Shown in pieces: positions 56,107 through 64,000 of a stretch of DNA of 64,000 bases. The stretch's first letter is position 1, and each line of letters starts with the position of its first letter. The notes beneath the pieces were generated by a model that ran no database searches, was not told the DNA's origin, and worked only from the letters and a program-made list of their open reading frames with translations. The translations under genes were made by a program, and so were the position numbers. The DNA comes from Tenrec ecaudatus (taxonomy: Eukaryota > Chordata > Mammalia > Afrosoricida > Tenrecidae): positions 143,260,721 through 143,324,720 of the forward strand of contig NC_134530.1 in assembly GCF_050624435.1 (NCBI RefSeq), read 5' to 3'.

Positions 56107-56559
56107 CTTTTGTGTCCTTCTCACACTTGTATGTTTGAGCCTATTGTTGCAGTCACCGCCAGTACATGTCTCCGAGGGCAGCCTCTTTTCCACTGACCTT
56201 CTTCTCCAAGCATGAGGTCCTTTTCCAGGACTCTCCCGACATGTCCAAAGTCTGTGAGATGAGTTCTTCCCTCCATTCCAGAAGCATTTTGGCTGTACTT
56301 CTTCCAACACAGATTCGCTTGTTCTTCTGGCAGTTTAGAGTACTTTCAATATTTTCCACCAGCACCATCAGAGGCTTCAGTTAATTCTTCTACAGGCATC
56401 CTTATCGGAAATCCAGCTTTCCCATGCCTACGAGGCCACTGGAAAGGCCATAGCTGGAGCCAGGTGCACCTTAGTCTTCAAAATGACCTCTGTGCTCTTC
56501 AACACTTTAAAGAGGTCATGTGCCGCAGATTTTTCCAGTGTGATGTCATTTTATTTCTT
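56107..56559 (-). mobile_element. BovB/RTE LINE (reverse), continues at 58105-58420
   Basis: Antisense RTE blocks 'ccttcttctccaagcatgag', 'agcattttggctgtacttctt' and 'caacactttaaagaggtcat'. They resume after the family T insertion as 'gacttccacttccatgagcc'. Confidence 0.8.
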
Positions 56560-58089
56560 TATTTTTTATTAATCCTTGTATTGGATTACAAATCTCATGA
56601 CAATCCATCATTCAATTATATTCAGCACACTTGTACATGTGTTGCCATCAACAGTTCAAAACATGTTCTTTCTGCTTGAGCCCTTAGCATCAGCTCCTCT
56701 TTTTCCTCTCCCTCTCCACCTTCCCACCCCGGTGAGTCCTTGATCTATTACATATTGTTATTTCATGTCTTGCCCTGTCCGTTGTCTCCCTTCACCCACA
56801 TTTCTATTATTTTTCCCCCTGGGGGGTGGGCTATATATCCAACCTTGTGATGGGTGACACCTCCCCCACCCCCGCCCCCGTACTCCTATTCCTGAGGGTT
56901 TGTCCTGAACTGCATGTGTTGAAAGCTCTTATCTGTACCAAAGTGTGTACTCTGGTCTAGTCAGATTTGTAAGGTAGAACTGGGTCATGGTAGTGGGCGG
57001 AGCCTTCAGGACTAGAGGAATGAACCACTCCTACTCCCCTCATTCTCATCAATGTAATTGTTTTAGATCTTTTGATACTTGGCACCTGATACCTGATACC
57101 CAACACCTGGTGGTCACACAGGCTGGTGTGCTTCTTCCATGTGGGCTTATTTGCTTCCCTGCTAGACTACTGCGTGTTCACCTTCAAGCCTTTCAGACCC
57201 CCACACGCTGTATCTTTTGATAGCCGGTACCATCCACATTTGCTTATGCACCCACTTTGTTTCCAGTGATCGCATTGGGAAGGTATCAAAGAGTACCAGG
57301 TTATTAGAACAAAGTTTTCTTGTGTTTAGGGAGGCCTTGAGTAGGGGCCCAAAGTTTGTCTGCTATCTTAATACTCAACATCTAAATGTATGTAAATTAG
57401 CCTCTATCCCTTTTAGTATAAATTAATGTTTGCAAATATACATGCCTATAGCGATCTCTATAAATAGCTTTTACTTCTGACTTCTTTCCTCTATTTCCTT
57501 TCACTTCCTCTGTCCCATTATCATGCTCACCCTCCACTAGGTTCTTAGTCATTCCTCTTGGATACATTGCACTTGATCAAACCCCACCAGGCCTCCTCAT
57601 CATCATTTTTAGATCTCTTGTTGTTCCCTCATCCCTGAGTTTGTTGGCTCTCCTCTCCCCCTCCCCACCTAGTCCTTGTCCATTTCCCCCCCAGGGCCAC
57701 CGGTCCCCTTGTTTTCTCCTCTGGATTGTTTGTGCTGCCTCTCTTAGAGATAGACATAGGGCGAAAGAAACAAAAGCCAAAATGATAGTTCCAGGTCTGT
57801 CTGCTGACCCTTACGAGTGTTTTCCAAGTGGGTTTGATGAGGTGCCAGGCCCTGTCCCCGAGTCTGAAGTCTGTTTTCAGGATTCCTTGGGGACTTGGTT
57901 AGTTACGTTGCTCCCTTTGCTGCCCTGTTGCACTCCCTTCGTGTTTCACCCACTGTGTGTGTGGCAGACCGGGCACACTTTCCGCAGTGTCTCCCGTGCT
58001 GTTCACATACCGCTGTGGGTCAGGGAGGGAACTTCACGTCTCATGGTAGGGCTCACGGTCCTCTCTGTGCACTGGCTGCTCCGAGCAGG
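56560..58089 (-). mobile_element. Family T (reverse), 1.53 kb, inserted in RTE
   Basis: Flanked by a 15-bp target duplication with one difference, GTCATTTTATTTCTT (56545-56559) and GTCATTTGATTTCTT (58090-58104). The 3' end is at the left. Internal order matches the copies at 18296 and 38279. A 181-residue open frame at 57641-58186 crosses the element boundary and is a chance frame. Confidence 0.85.
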
Positions 58090-58104
58090 GTCATTTGATT
58101 TCTT

Positions 58105-58420
58105 GACTTCCACTTCCATGAGCCTGGATTACAGACCCAAGCAAAATGAAGTCCTAGACACCCTCAATCCTTTCTGTTTATCGTGATGTTGTCTATTGAT
58201 CTAGTTGTAAGGATTTTTTCCCTTGTGTTTTTTATAGTTAGCTGCAATCCGTACTAAAAGCTACAGTTTTTTATTTTCATGATCAAGTGCTTTAAATCCT
58301 CCTCTCTTTCAGCAAGCAAGTTTGTGTCATCTGCATGTTGCAGGTTGTTAATAGGCTTCCCTCGAATTCTCATGCTGCGAGCTTGTCCAGCTGCTCAGAT
58401 TACTCACTCAGGATAGAGAT
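58105..58420 (-). mobile_element. BovB/RTE LINE (reverse), right half
   Basis: 'tgtttatcgtgatgttgtct', 'tttcagcaagcaagtttgtg' and 'catgttgcaggttgttaata' are successive antisense RTE blocks that complete 56107-56559. Confidence 0.8.
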
Positions 58421-58699
58421 TGAGTATAATATGAAGTACACGGATATGAGTTTATTTGGGTGCAAAAAAGTTGAAATTCATGCATAGTTTTTTTTCTTAA
58501 TACACATTTTCCATAACTTCTTGAAGATACCTTGAATATATTACATGTGATAAATGATGTTTTTAGGCCTATTAAATAAGTATTTTACCTGTCATTACTA
58601 TTAACACCTCCCAATATGATTACCACAAATATCATCTGCCATCGGTAGCCATAAACTTCATTCCAGTGAGGCTTTCAGGTTATCCACACCCAAAAACCA

Positions 58700-59455
58700 A
58701 ACTCACTGCAAGTCGATACAACTCATTGTTGAGCCAATTCTCACAGTGAGTCGGTAGGATAGGATAAAACGGGTTTCTGAGACTGTAACTCTTTCATTTT
58801 TTTCACGTTAGTTTACGTTTATTCTGGGAAAATCAACCCTCATCCTCTCCGCACAGCCCAGGAAGGTCTTCCCTAGGGGCTCTGCCCCTTCAAATGGGCC
58901 TCTCTCTTCTGACCCCAGCTTCCACCTTTACCATTAGGAAGCCACTACTTGGGTGAGGCGCTTCTCCAGGTACCACACCACACCTGGGTCTTGTCCTGAA
59001 ACGTGCCGAAGCCCACTCTCTCCTTGGCATACACACGGAGGCAGAAGGTTGGCCTCTTGGGTGATGGCCACACAACCCTCCATGCAGTCCGGGAGGATGA
59101 ATTTGAGGCTGTCTTTGTTAAACGCTTGGTCCCCAATGCGGTCATAGGCAGCCCAGATGTTACTGGCTGTGGTTGCAGTGATCGGGCATCTGTGTGTCCC
59201 TAACCGAATAGGCAGCAGTCCCACAGTGTTCAGCTGCAGGGTGGTCTGCACGCCTCCGGGGGTTAGCATGCTGTTCCTAGCTTCAGGCATTTACACTCAT
59301 GTACTCAGGGCAGCGTCTTCAAGACTGTAACTCGTTATACGAGTAGAAACCCTTTTCCTCCCAAGGAGCAGCTGGTTTCAAATGGCTGACCTTGTAGTTA
59401 GCAGCCCAAGGAGTTACCACTATGTTGTCAGTCTCTCTGACACCAACAGGGCCAG
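58700..59455 (-). mobile_element. AfroSINE (reverse) split by the LAMTOR2 retrocopy
   Basis: The left piece (58700-58793) carries the antisense tail and core. The right piece (59322-59455) carries 'aaatggctgaccttgtagtt' and the degraded head. The two share the duplicated AGACTGTAACTC. Confidence 0.85.
58796..59320 (-). pseudogene. LAMTOR2P: LAMTOR2 processed pseudogene
   Basis: Intronless antisense copy of LAMTOR2 (p14), the roadblock-domain Ragulator subunit that anchors mTORC1 signalling on late endosomes. The minus strand reads TPGGVQTTLQLN, then ASNIWAAYDRIGDQAFN (about 59110-59160), LKFILPDCMEGCVAITQEANLL, and ends LTQVVAS with TAA at about 58932-58936. A segment around human residues 25-40 is disturbed and one frame change lies before the C-terminus. 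A polyadenylation signal (TTTATT on plus, 58818-58823) and a T7 run at 58797-58803 mark the 3' end. A 12-bp duplication AGACTGTAACTC (58780-58791 and 59322-59333) shows L1-type insertion into an AfroSINE. In human, LAMTOR2 itself lies elsewhere on chromosome 1. Confidence 0.92.
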
Positions 59456-59705
59456 AGCAGCCTTGGGCCAATGGGACGTCTGTCCTGATCAACAGGTCTT
59501 TTCCCTTCTCTATTCTGCACACCCAGTGGCACTGGCACAACTACTGATTACACTTTCAAAAGTCATTTTCTAGTGCAAGAACACCAGAGATACTGAGGGT
59601 TAAGTTCCAAGTCACCACTATAAAGCAAATATCACAATACAGTGCGTCAGTTTTTTATTTCCCAGTGCAAATAAAGTGTGTGTGTGCCATACTGCCGTCT
59701 ATTAA

Positions 59706-59890
59706 CAGAGGTCTGGTGGGTGCATTGGGTTAAGCATTGGGATGCTAACGAAAAGGTCAGCGTTCAAACCCCCCAGTCACCCAGCTGGAGAAAGACACTG
59801 TGTGCTCCTGAAAAGATCTGCAGTATTGGAACCCAATGGAGTAAGGTCGCGTTAGTTGGAATCTACTCGAAGGCAGTGGGTTTCTTGTTT
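59706..59890 (+). mobile_element. AfroSINE
   Basis: Head 'gtctggtgggtgcattgggtt', 'gatgctaacgaaaaggtcag' and tail 'ggaatctactcgaaggcagt'. Confidence 0.85.
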
Positions 59891-60158
59891 GTACTGTGCA
59901 ATAAAGTGTGCAATCGCATTATGAAAAGTTTGAGATATTGTGAGTATTATTAAAATGTGTCCCAGACACATGAAGTGAGTATACAATATTGGAAGACTGC
60001 ACCAATAGGTTTGGCTCAGGGTCACCACAAACCTTCAATTTGCTAAACAAACAAATCTGTGCAATACAATAAAATGAGAAATACCTGTAATCTGAAAAGC
60101 AGGACAAATTTTCTAATTTTCCCTATTCCTTCTTATTCATTCCCCCTCTTCCTAAATA

Positions 60159-60355
60159 GGAGCTCTGGTGTTGAGTTCTTTTGGGACTACTAACCACAAG
60201 GCTGACAGTTGAAACTCGGATCAGCTACTTGGGAAAAAGATGAGGCTTCCTGGTCCTGCGAACATGTGCAGCCTCAGAGACCCACTGGGACTGTTCTACC
60301 CTGCCCCATAGGGTTGCTGTGGACCGAACCAATTCAACGGCAGTGCGTTTGGTTT
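60159..60355 (+). mobile_element. AfroSINE
   Basis: Head 'ggagctctggtgttgagttc', core 'accctgccccatagggttgc' (split) and tail 'accaattcaacggcagtgcg'. Confidence 0.85.
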
Positions 60356-60365
60356 GCTCCTATTT

Positions 60366-60568
60366 CAAGTTGGCCTGGTGGGACGATGGTTAAGGACTGA
60401 CTACTAACCCAAAGGTGGAAGTTCAAACCCACCCGCTGATCTATGAGACAAGGATGAAGCTGTAAGGTCTGCTTCCATAAAGATGGGATCCCTATAGGGC
60501 AGTTCACCGTGTCCTAGCGGGTGCCTATAAGTTTGGATCGATTCCACAGCAGTGGGTTTGGTTTAAGG
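60366..60568 (+). mobile_element. AfroSINE
   Basis: Head 'ttggcctggtgggacgatgg', 'gttcaaacccacccgctgat' and tail 'gattccacagcagtgggttt'. Directly follows another copy. Confidence 0.85.
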
Positions 60569-60569
60569 C

Positions 60570-61060
60570 ATTCCTATGCCCCTTGAAAAAGAAGTTTGAA
60601 GGAACCGTGATATTAATGCTGTGTTGGCTACTGTGACAGGCAATCACTATATGCTTATTATTTTTGACTCTTTATTTGGGGGCATGCTTGCCTACTTTTA
60701 CCCATTTCACCAATAGCCTGATACCTACGCTTGGCGTTAAATAATCCATCCCTTACCTATCCCTTTGGTAAAATGATGTTTGTGTTCGCCCTCGCAAGCT
60801 GGAACTCCAAAACGGATGCTCTTCCTGGTATTAGCAGGTTTACTAGTTTCCAGGGAGAGGGAGCCAATCACATATAAACTACTTGAGATTGAACGATCTC
60901 GGACCAGACTCTCTATCTATATATATTTAATTTAAGACAAATAAAAACAAAATTAAGATTTGGAAATTATGTACATAAATACAAATCTGTAACTGTTCCG
61001 AAAATCCAAAGACAACCACAGAGATTCAAGATTATGGGAATTTGTTCCTTGAGTCCCTGG
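60570..61060. other. Spacer upstream of SCARNA2
   Basis: No repeat or gene recognised. A CCAAT motif lies at about 60874. Confidence 0.35.
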
Positions 61061-61080
61061 AATCTGGGTTCCCCTCCGGT

Positions 61081-61095
61081 CCACGAGGGGGCAGC
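61081..61095 (+). promoter_or_regulatory. CTCF-like site in the SCARNA2 promoter
   Basis: CCACGAGGGGGCAGC matches the CTCF core except for the fifth base. It lies about 130 bp upstream of the SCARNA2 start, in the same orientation as the site at 48644. Confidence 0.5.
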
Positions 61096-61184
61096 AAAGC
61101 ACACACTCCTCCAGGCCTGGTGGGAGTCACCCTCCAGCTCTCGGTGGTTCCTCCCAGAATCCTCCGAGGTGGAGGAGGGGCGGA

Positions 61185-61194
61185 GGGTTTAAAA
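61185..61194 (+). promoter_or_regulatory. SCARNA2: TATA-like box of SCARNA2
   Basis: GGTTTAAAAG lies about 25-30 bp before the expected RNA start in a CpG-rich promoter. This fits the fact that SCARNA2 is transcribed from its own promoter, unlike most intron-hosted guide RNAs. Confidence 0.55.
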
Positions 61195-61215
61195 GAAAGG
61201 GCGGATTTCCGCTCC

Positions 61216-61617
61216 CTCTTTAGCGGGAGAGTGGCGCGGGGTCGGGTTTGTGTGTGTGTCTCGTGGAAGGCGTGTGTGGCCCGAGTGTGTGCGTGTGTCT
61301 GTGTGTGAGTGGGCGCGTGTGGGGAGTGCCAGACGAGTGTGAGCCCGCCCCCGCGCCCCTCTCCCCACCTACACCTTGATCTTATTTGATCGGGCCGGAC
61401 CCCAGCCCCGCCGGGCCCACCCGAAATGAAATGATCCCCTCCTGCGAAGCCCTCCGGGGCGCTGTGCAGCGAGGCCTGTTGGGCGGCGGCAACGCTGTGG
61501 TCCCCGAGGTCCCGGAGCTGGTCCGACGGGCCCGGCGCTCAGAGATGATGAATTGATCAGATAGACGAGGCCGGGCTTGTCCTGGGCCGCTGATTATCGA
61601 GGCGATTCTGATCTGAG
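61216..61617 (+). ncRNA. SCARNA2: SCARNA2, box C/D scaRNA guiding U2 snRNA methylation
   Basis: Small Cajal-body RNA (mgU2-25/61) that directs 2'-O-methylation of U2 snRNA. Guide one, CTTGATCTTA (61375-61384), can pair with U2 nucleotides 21-30. The base facing G25 is C61381, exactly the fifth nucleotide before a degenerate D' box TTGA (61386-61389). Guide two, GATCAGATA (61555-61563), pairs with U2 around C61. G61560 faces C61 and is the fifth nucleotide before ACGA (61565-61568). A C box ATGATGA lies at 61545-61551 and D-box CTGA matches at 61608-61611 and 61613-61616. A GU-rich tract (about 61245-61320) fits the known element that sends this RNA to Cajal bodies. Length is about 400 nt against 420 in human. 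The 5' end is estimated from the TATA box. Human synteny agrees. Confidence 0.93.
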
Positions 61618-61619
61618 CC

Positions 61620-62115
61620 CGACCCTAGGATACGGTGCCGGGGTGCAGGTGGCTGGGCCGCGCTGGCCATGTCCTGCGGCCTTGGGCACCAACCGACGAC
61701 GACGGGAGAGGTCGACGAGCGAGTGTCCACGGCCTGCGGGAGCTGGGCCTGGTTCTCCATAGACCCGCCCCTGTTTAAGTCTAGAGATTTAGATTGCACT
61801 GATACAAGTGTCAGTCTGTGACCCTCAGCTATTCTAAGAACTGCAACTTCATATTGCTGCTTGGCAGCTGATAACTATTTGCATGGCATTTTATATTTTG
61901 AAATAAGAGGGTGAACTTTCACAGAGCAGATCACAGTTGTACATTTAGTAGTTCATCTACTGCAGTCTCCTCAGTGTTGCCTGCCCAAACTTCATTAGAA
62001 ATAGGAATTTGTTGAACAATATTAGGGTCTGCCATTTTTTACCAACAACCCCCCCTCTCTTTTTAACCACAGGTTTTAGACTTACAAACGCCATTAATGC
62101 ATTGCCTTTAAGGTT
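61620..62115. other. Spacer after SCARNA2, CpG island tail then unique
   Basis: CpG-rich to about 61760, then AT-rich. No gene or repeat recognised. Confidence 0.35.
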
Positions 62116-62119
62116 CCTT

Positions 62120-62270
62120 CGGAAGAAGCCCTAGTGGCACAGCGGGCACAGGATGAGTGGTTCATACACACAGGCTGTTAGGGGCAGTCCACGTCCCTTA
62201 GAGATGGACAGCCATGGAAACCCCCAGGGGCAGTGCTGCTCTGTCCTTCAGCTTTCAAGAGATTACAGTG
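62120..62270 (+). mobile_element. AfroSINE, degraded
   Basis: Head 'agccctagtggcacagcggg' and core 'acccccaggggcagtgctgc' are clear. The tail is missing. Confidence 0.6.
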
Positions 62271-62699
62271 GAGCTTGGATATTTTTGTTAGTATAAAATA
62301 ATGACTTGGTAATTGTTTCCTTGGCTTTTCTCAGTCCTGTCATTTTGGTGTTGAGCTGGGAAAGGGAAGTAACCACAAGATCAGTGGTCCAAATGCACTA
62401 GCTGTTCTGCTCGCGGGTGAGTTTGAAGGGTGTGCTTCTGCTTGTATTTGACATCCTGAGAGGACTAAAGCTGCTCTCGGCGTGAGACCAGCTAACTGGT
62501 TTGGAATATCTGGTGAAACAAGGAAAAAAAGTCCTGCCCCTCTCAAATCATTTAAGGTCTTCTCTTCTGAGGAGATGTAATTTTAACATTTTATAAACTT
62601 GAAATATATGACTTAAAAGACTTGAATATTGATGAGCTTCTTGTTTAAGTCCTTGTTGCAAGCAAATGCAGTTTCAGACCACAATTCCTGCCATCTGAG

Positions 62700-62855
62700 C
62701 TGACCCAAATCCCAATCTGCTCTGACTCCGCGGCCCTGGAGGAAAGAACTGAAGAGCATCATAGTGGTACCAAGGCTGTGAACCTTGATGAAAGCCGGCT
62801 CCCCTGGAGCAGCTGGTGGGTTAGAACTGCCGGCCTTTCCAACAGCAACAGAGTG
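62700..62855 (-). mobile_element. AfroSINE (reverse), degraded
   Basis: 'ctgactccgcggccctggag' and 'gtgggttagaactgccggcc' in antisense order. Confidence 0.5.
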
Positions 62856-62859
62856 CTCC

Positions 62860-63420
62860 ATTTTACAAAAGGTCTCCTGCCAAGGTTTAGAGCAGCTCTA
62901 AACTTGGGGAGCCAAGTTCTTTGAAGTCTGTTCTTAGTGTGTAAGCTCTGCTGAAATCTTTTCCCCTTTGGGTGGTTCTGCTTATATTTGAAATACCAGT
63001 GACAGTTCAAGGGATTCCTACTTCTAAAGAAGTTTGGGCCGCCTATGCATTGCTAATTCAGCCGAGTTTCCTCCTGATACTCCTCCCGTGCAGGGCCCTT
63101 AATTGCCAGCAGCGCTGAGGAGACTGCAGTAGATGAATCAGACTGGTATCAACTGGTGAATGTATGACTGTGAACGTTCATCCTCTTATTTCAAAATACA
63201 AAACGCCATGCAAATGGTCATCAGCAACACACCACCAGGGTACAAGGCAAACGGACAGTCAAAGTGGTGGAAAGATGGCACTACATCCCGATTCTTAGCA
63301 CTATAGCTTTCCAAGTGCAAACAGGCTCAACAGTACTAGTTTCTAGAAGTTGAGACATTTCCCTGACATTTTAAAGGATAATCAAGTGGCAACTCGTCCA
63401 GGGCTAACAGACACAGTAGG
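62860..63420. other. Intergenic, unassigned
   Basis: A piece at about 62960-63010 resembles RTE 5'-end text ('ttatatttgaaataccagtg'), too short to delimit. Otherwise nothing recognised. Confidence 0.35.
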
Positions 63421-63424
63421 CCTC

Positions 63425-63499
63425 ATCTTGCACCAGTCTGTTTAATGGAGGGGGGCAGCAGGCAGGGTGTGCCACTAGGATTCGCCAGAAGCCTCCAAG
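63425..63499 (-). other. CFAP276: CFAP276 3' UTR (predicted)
   Basis: Short tail after the stop with a minus-strand ATTAAA signal (TTTAAT at 63441-63446). End point uncertain. Confidence 0.4.
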
Positions 63500-64000
63500 C
63501 TAGGTAGAGAAGAAGCCCCCATCGTTCTTTCGGGAGTAGCCTCCATTGGTGGCTGCGGTATGGGGGGACACTGGAGAAAGGAGAAAGCAGTAAAGACCCT
63601 TAGTCTTTTTCGGGAAACTAATCACTGCCATTTGGGGGCACCACAGAGAGGGTTCTGGGAAGGCTTCATAAAACGGACAGGAGGTGGCGGTAGGTCTTCC
63701 CCTCACTAGTTTCTGCCCTTGTCTGCCCTTGTTGGAAGTTTTAGACCCCTAGACATAAGGCTAATTTGTTAGAAGCCTCGGAAACATCTGATCCACTTCC
63801 TAGCTCTGCTACTCTCTGGTATTAGGTACTCCAGTGTAGTCACCATTGTTACAAGCTCCTCCATCCCAGCTGGTGGCCTCAACTCCCAAGCTCCGGGGTC
63901 TAGTTAAAAGCATTTGTCCCCCCATCTGCCCAGCCAGTCTGCTAACAAACGCTTACCTATGGAACCCTGAGTGCTGTAGATGGACTCCTTCTTAGGGCTG
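63500..64000 (-). CDS. CFAP276: CFAP276 (C1orf194), last two coding exons, partial
   Basis: Minus-strand gene cut by the window edge. The penultimate exon covers 63957-64000 and beyond and reads PKKESIYSTQGSI. The last exon, 63500-63570, reads (V)SPHTAATNGGYSRKNDGGFF followed by ST and a TAG stop. The junction is ATAG|GTAAG to CTCCAG|TG, phase 1. From memory the human C-terminus is the same except for single substitutions (one Lys to Asn, two in the upstream exon). The protein is a microtubule inner protein of motile cilia, bound inside the axonemal doublet. Its position just right of SCARNA2 on the opposite strand matches human. The other exons lie outside the window. Confidence 0.92.

Noticed and set aside
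57641-58186. 181-residue plus-strand frame
   Set aside because: It lies antisense in a family T retroposon and runs across its insertion boundary into RTE, so it cannot be one gene.

Overview
This is a mammalian (afrotherian) genomic window, most likely from a tenrec. The clues are tRNA-derived AfroSINEs throughout, a BovB/RTE LINE whose 3' tail resembles theirs, an L1 3' UTR of the afrotherian type, and a hAT element of the SPIN type, a horizontally transferred transposon reported from tenrec among Afrotheria. The species call is from memory and was not checked by search.

The genes match the human 1p13.3 order WDR47 - TAF13 - TMEM167B - SCARNA2 - CFAP276. (1) About 1-7.2 kb: intron 1 and the CpG-island first exon of WDR47 (minus strand). 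(2) 21.6-33.0 kb: TAF13 on the minus strand, four coding exons joining into an intact 124-residue TFIID subunit. (3) 48.9-54.6 kb: TMEM167B (kish-B) on the plus strand, three coding exons joining into an intact 74-residue protein. (4) 61.2-61.6 kb: SCARNA2, an independently transcribed box C/D scaRNA in which both U2 snRNA guide elements can be read. (5) 63.4-64.0 kb: the last two exons of CFAP276 (minus strand), running off the right edge. CpG islands mark the starts of WDR47, TAF13, TMEM167B and SCARNA2. CTCF-like motifs lie beside the TMEM167B and SCARNA2 promoters.

The rest is introns and spacers packed with repeats: about 27 AfroSINE copies, BovB/RTE LINE pieces in both orientations, L1 3' UTRs of two kinds (one, called family T here, carries a very long non-coding 3' UTR), three solo LTRs of one young retroviral family with perfect 6-bp target duplications, older ERVL-like LTRs, mariners of at least two lineages, a mariner MITE, hAT elements, old L1, MIR and microsatellites. 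Several stacks are nested up to four deep and can be dated relative to one another through their target duplications. Two processed pseudogenes, of PFDN5 and LAMTOR2, show clear L1-type insertion hallmarks.

I found no CRISPR, operon or prokaryotic-type system and no unknown multi-exon gene. The observations most worth checking are the SCARNA2 guide geometry, the nested insertions, a likely 3' transduction, the family T structure and the SPIN copies.
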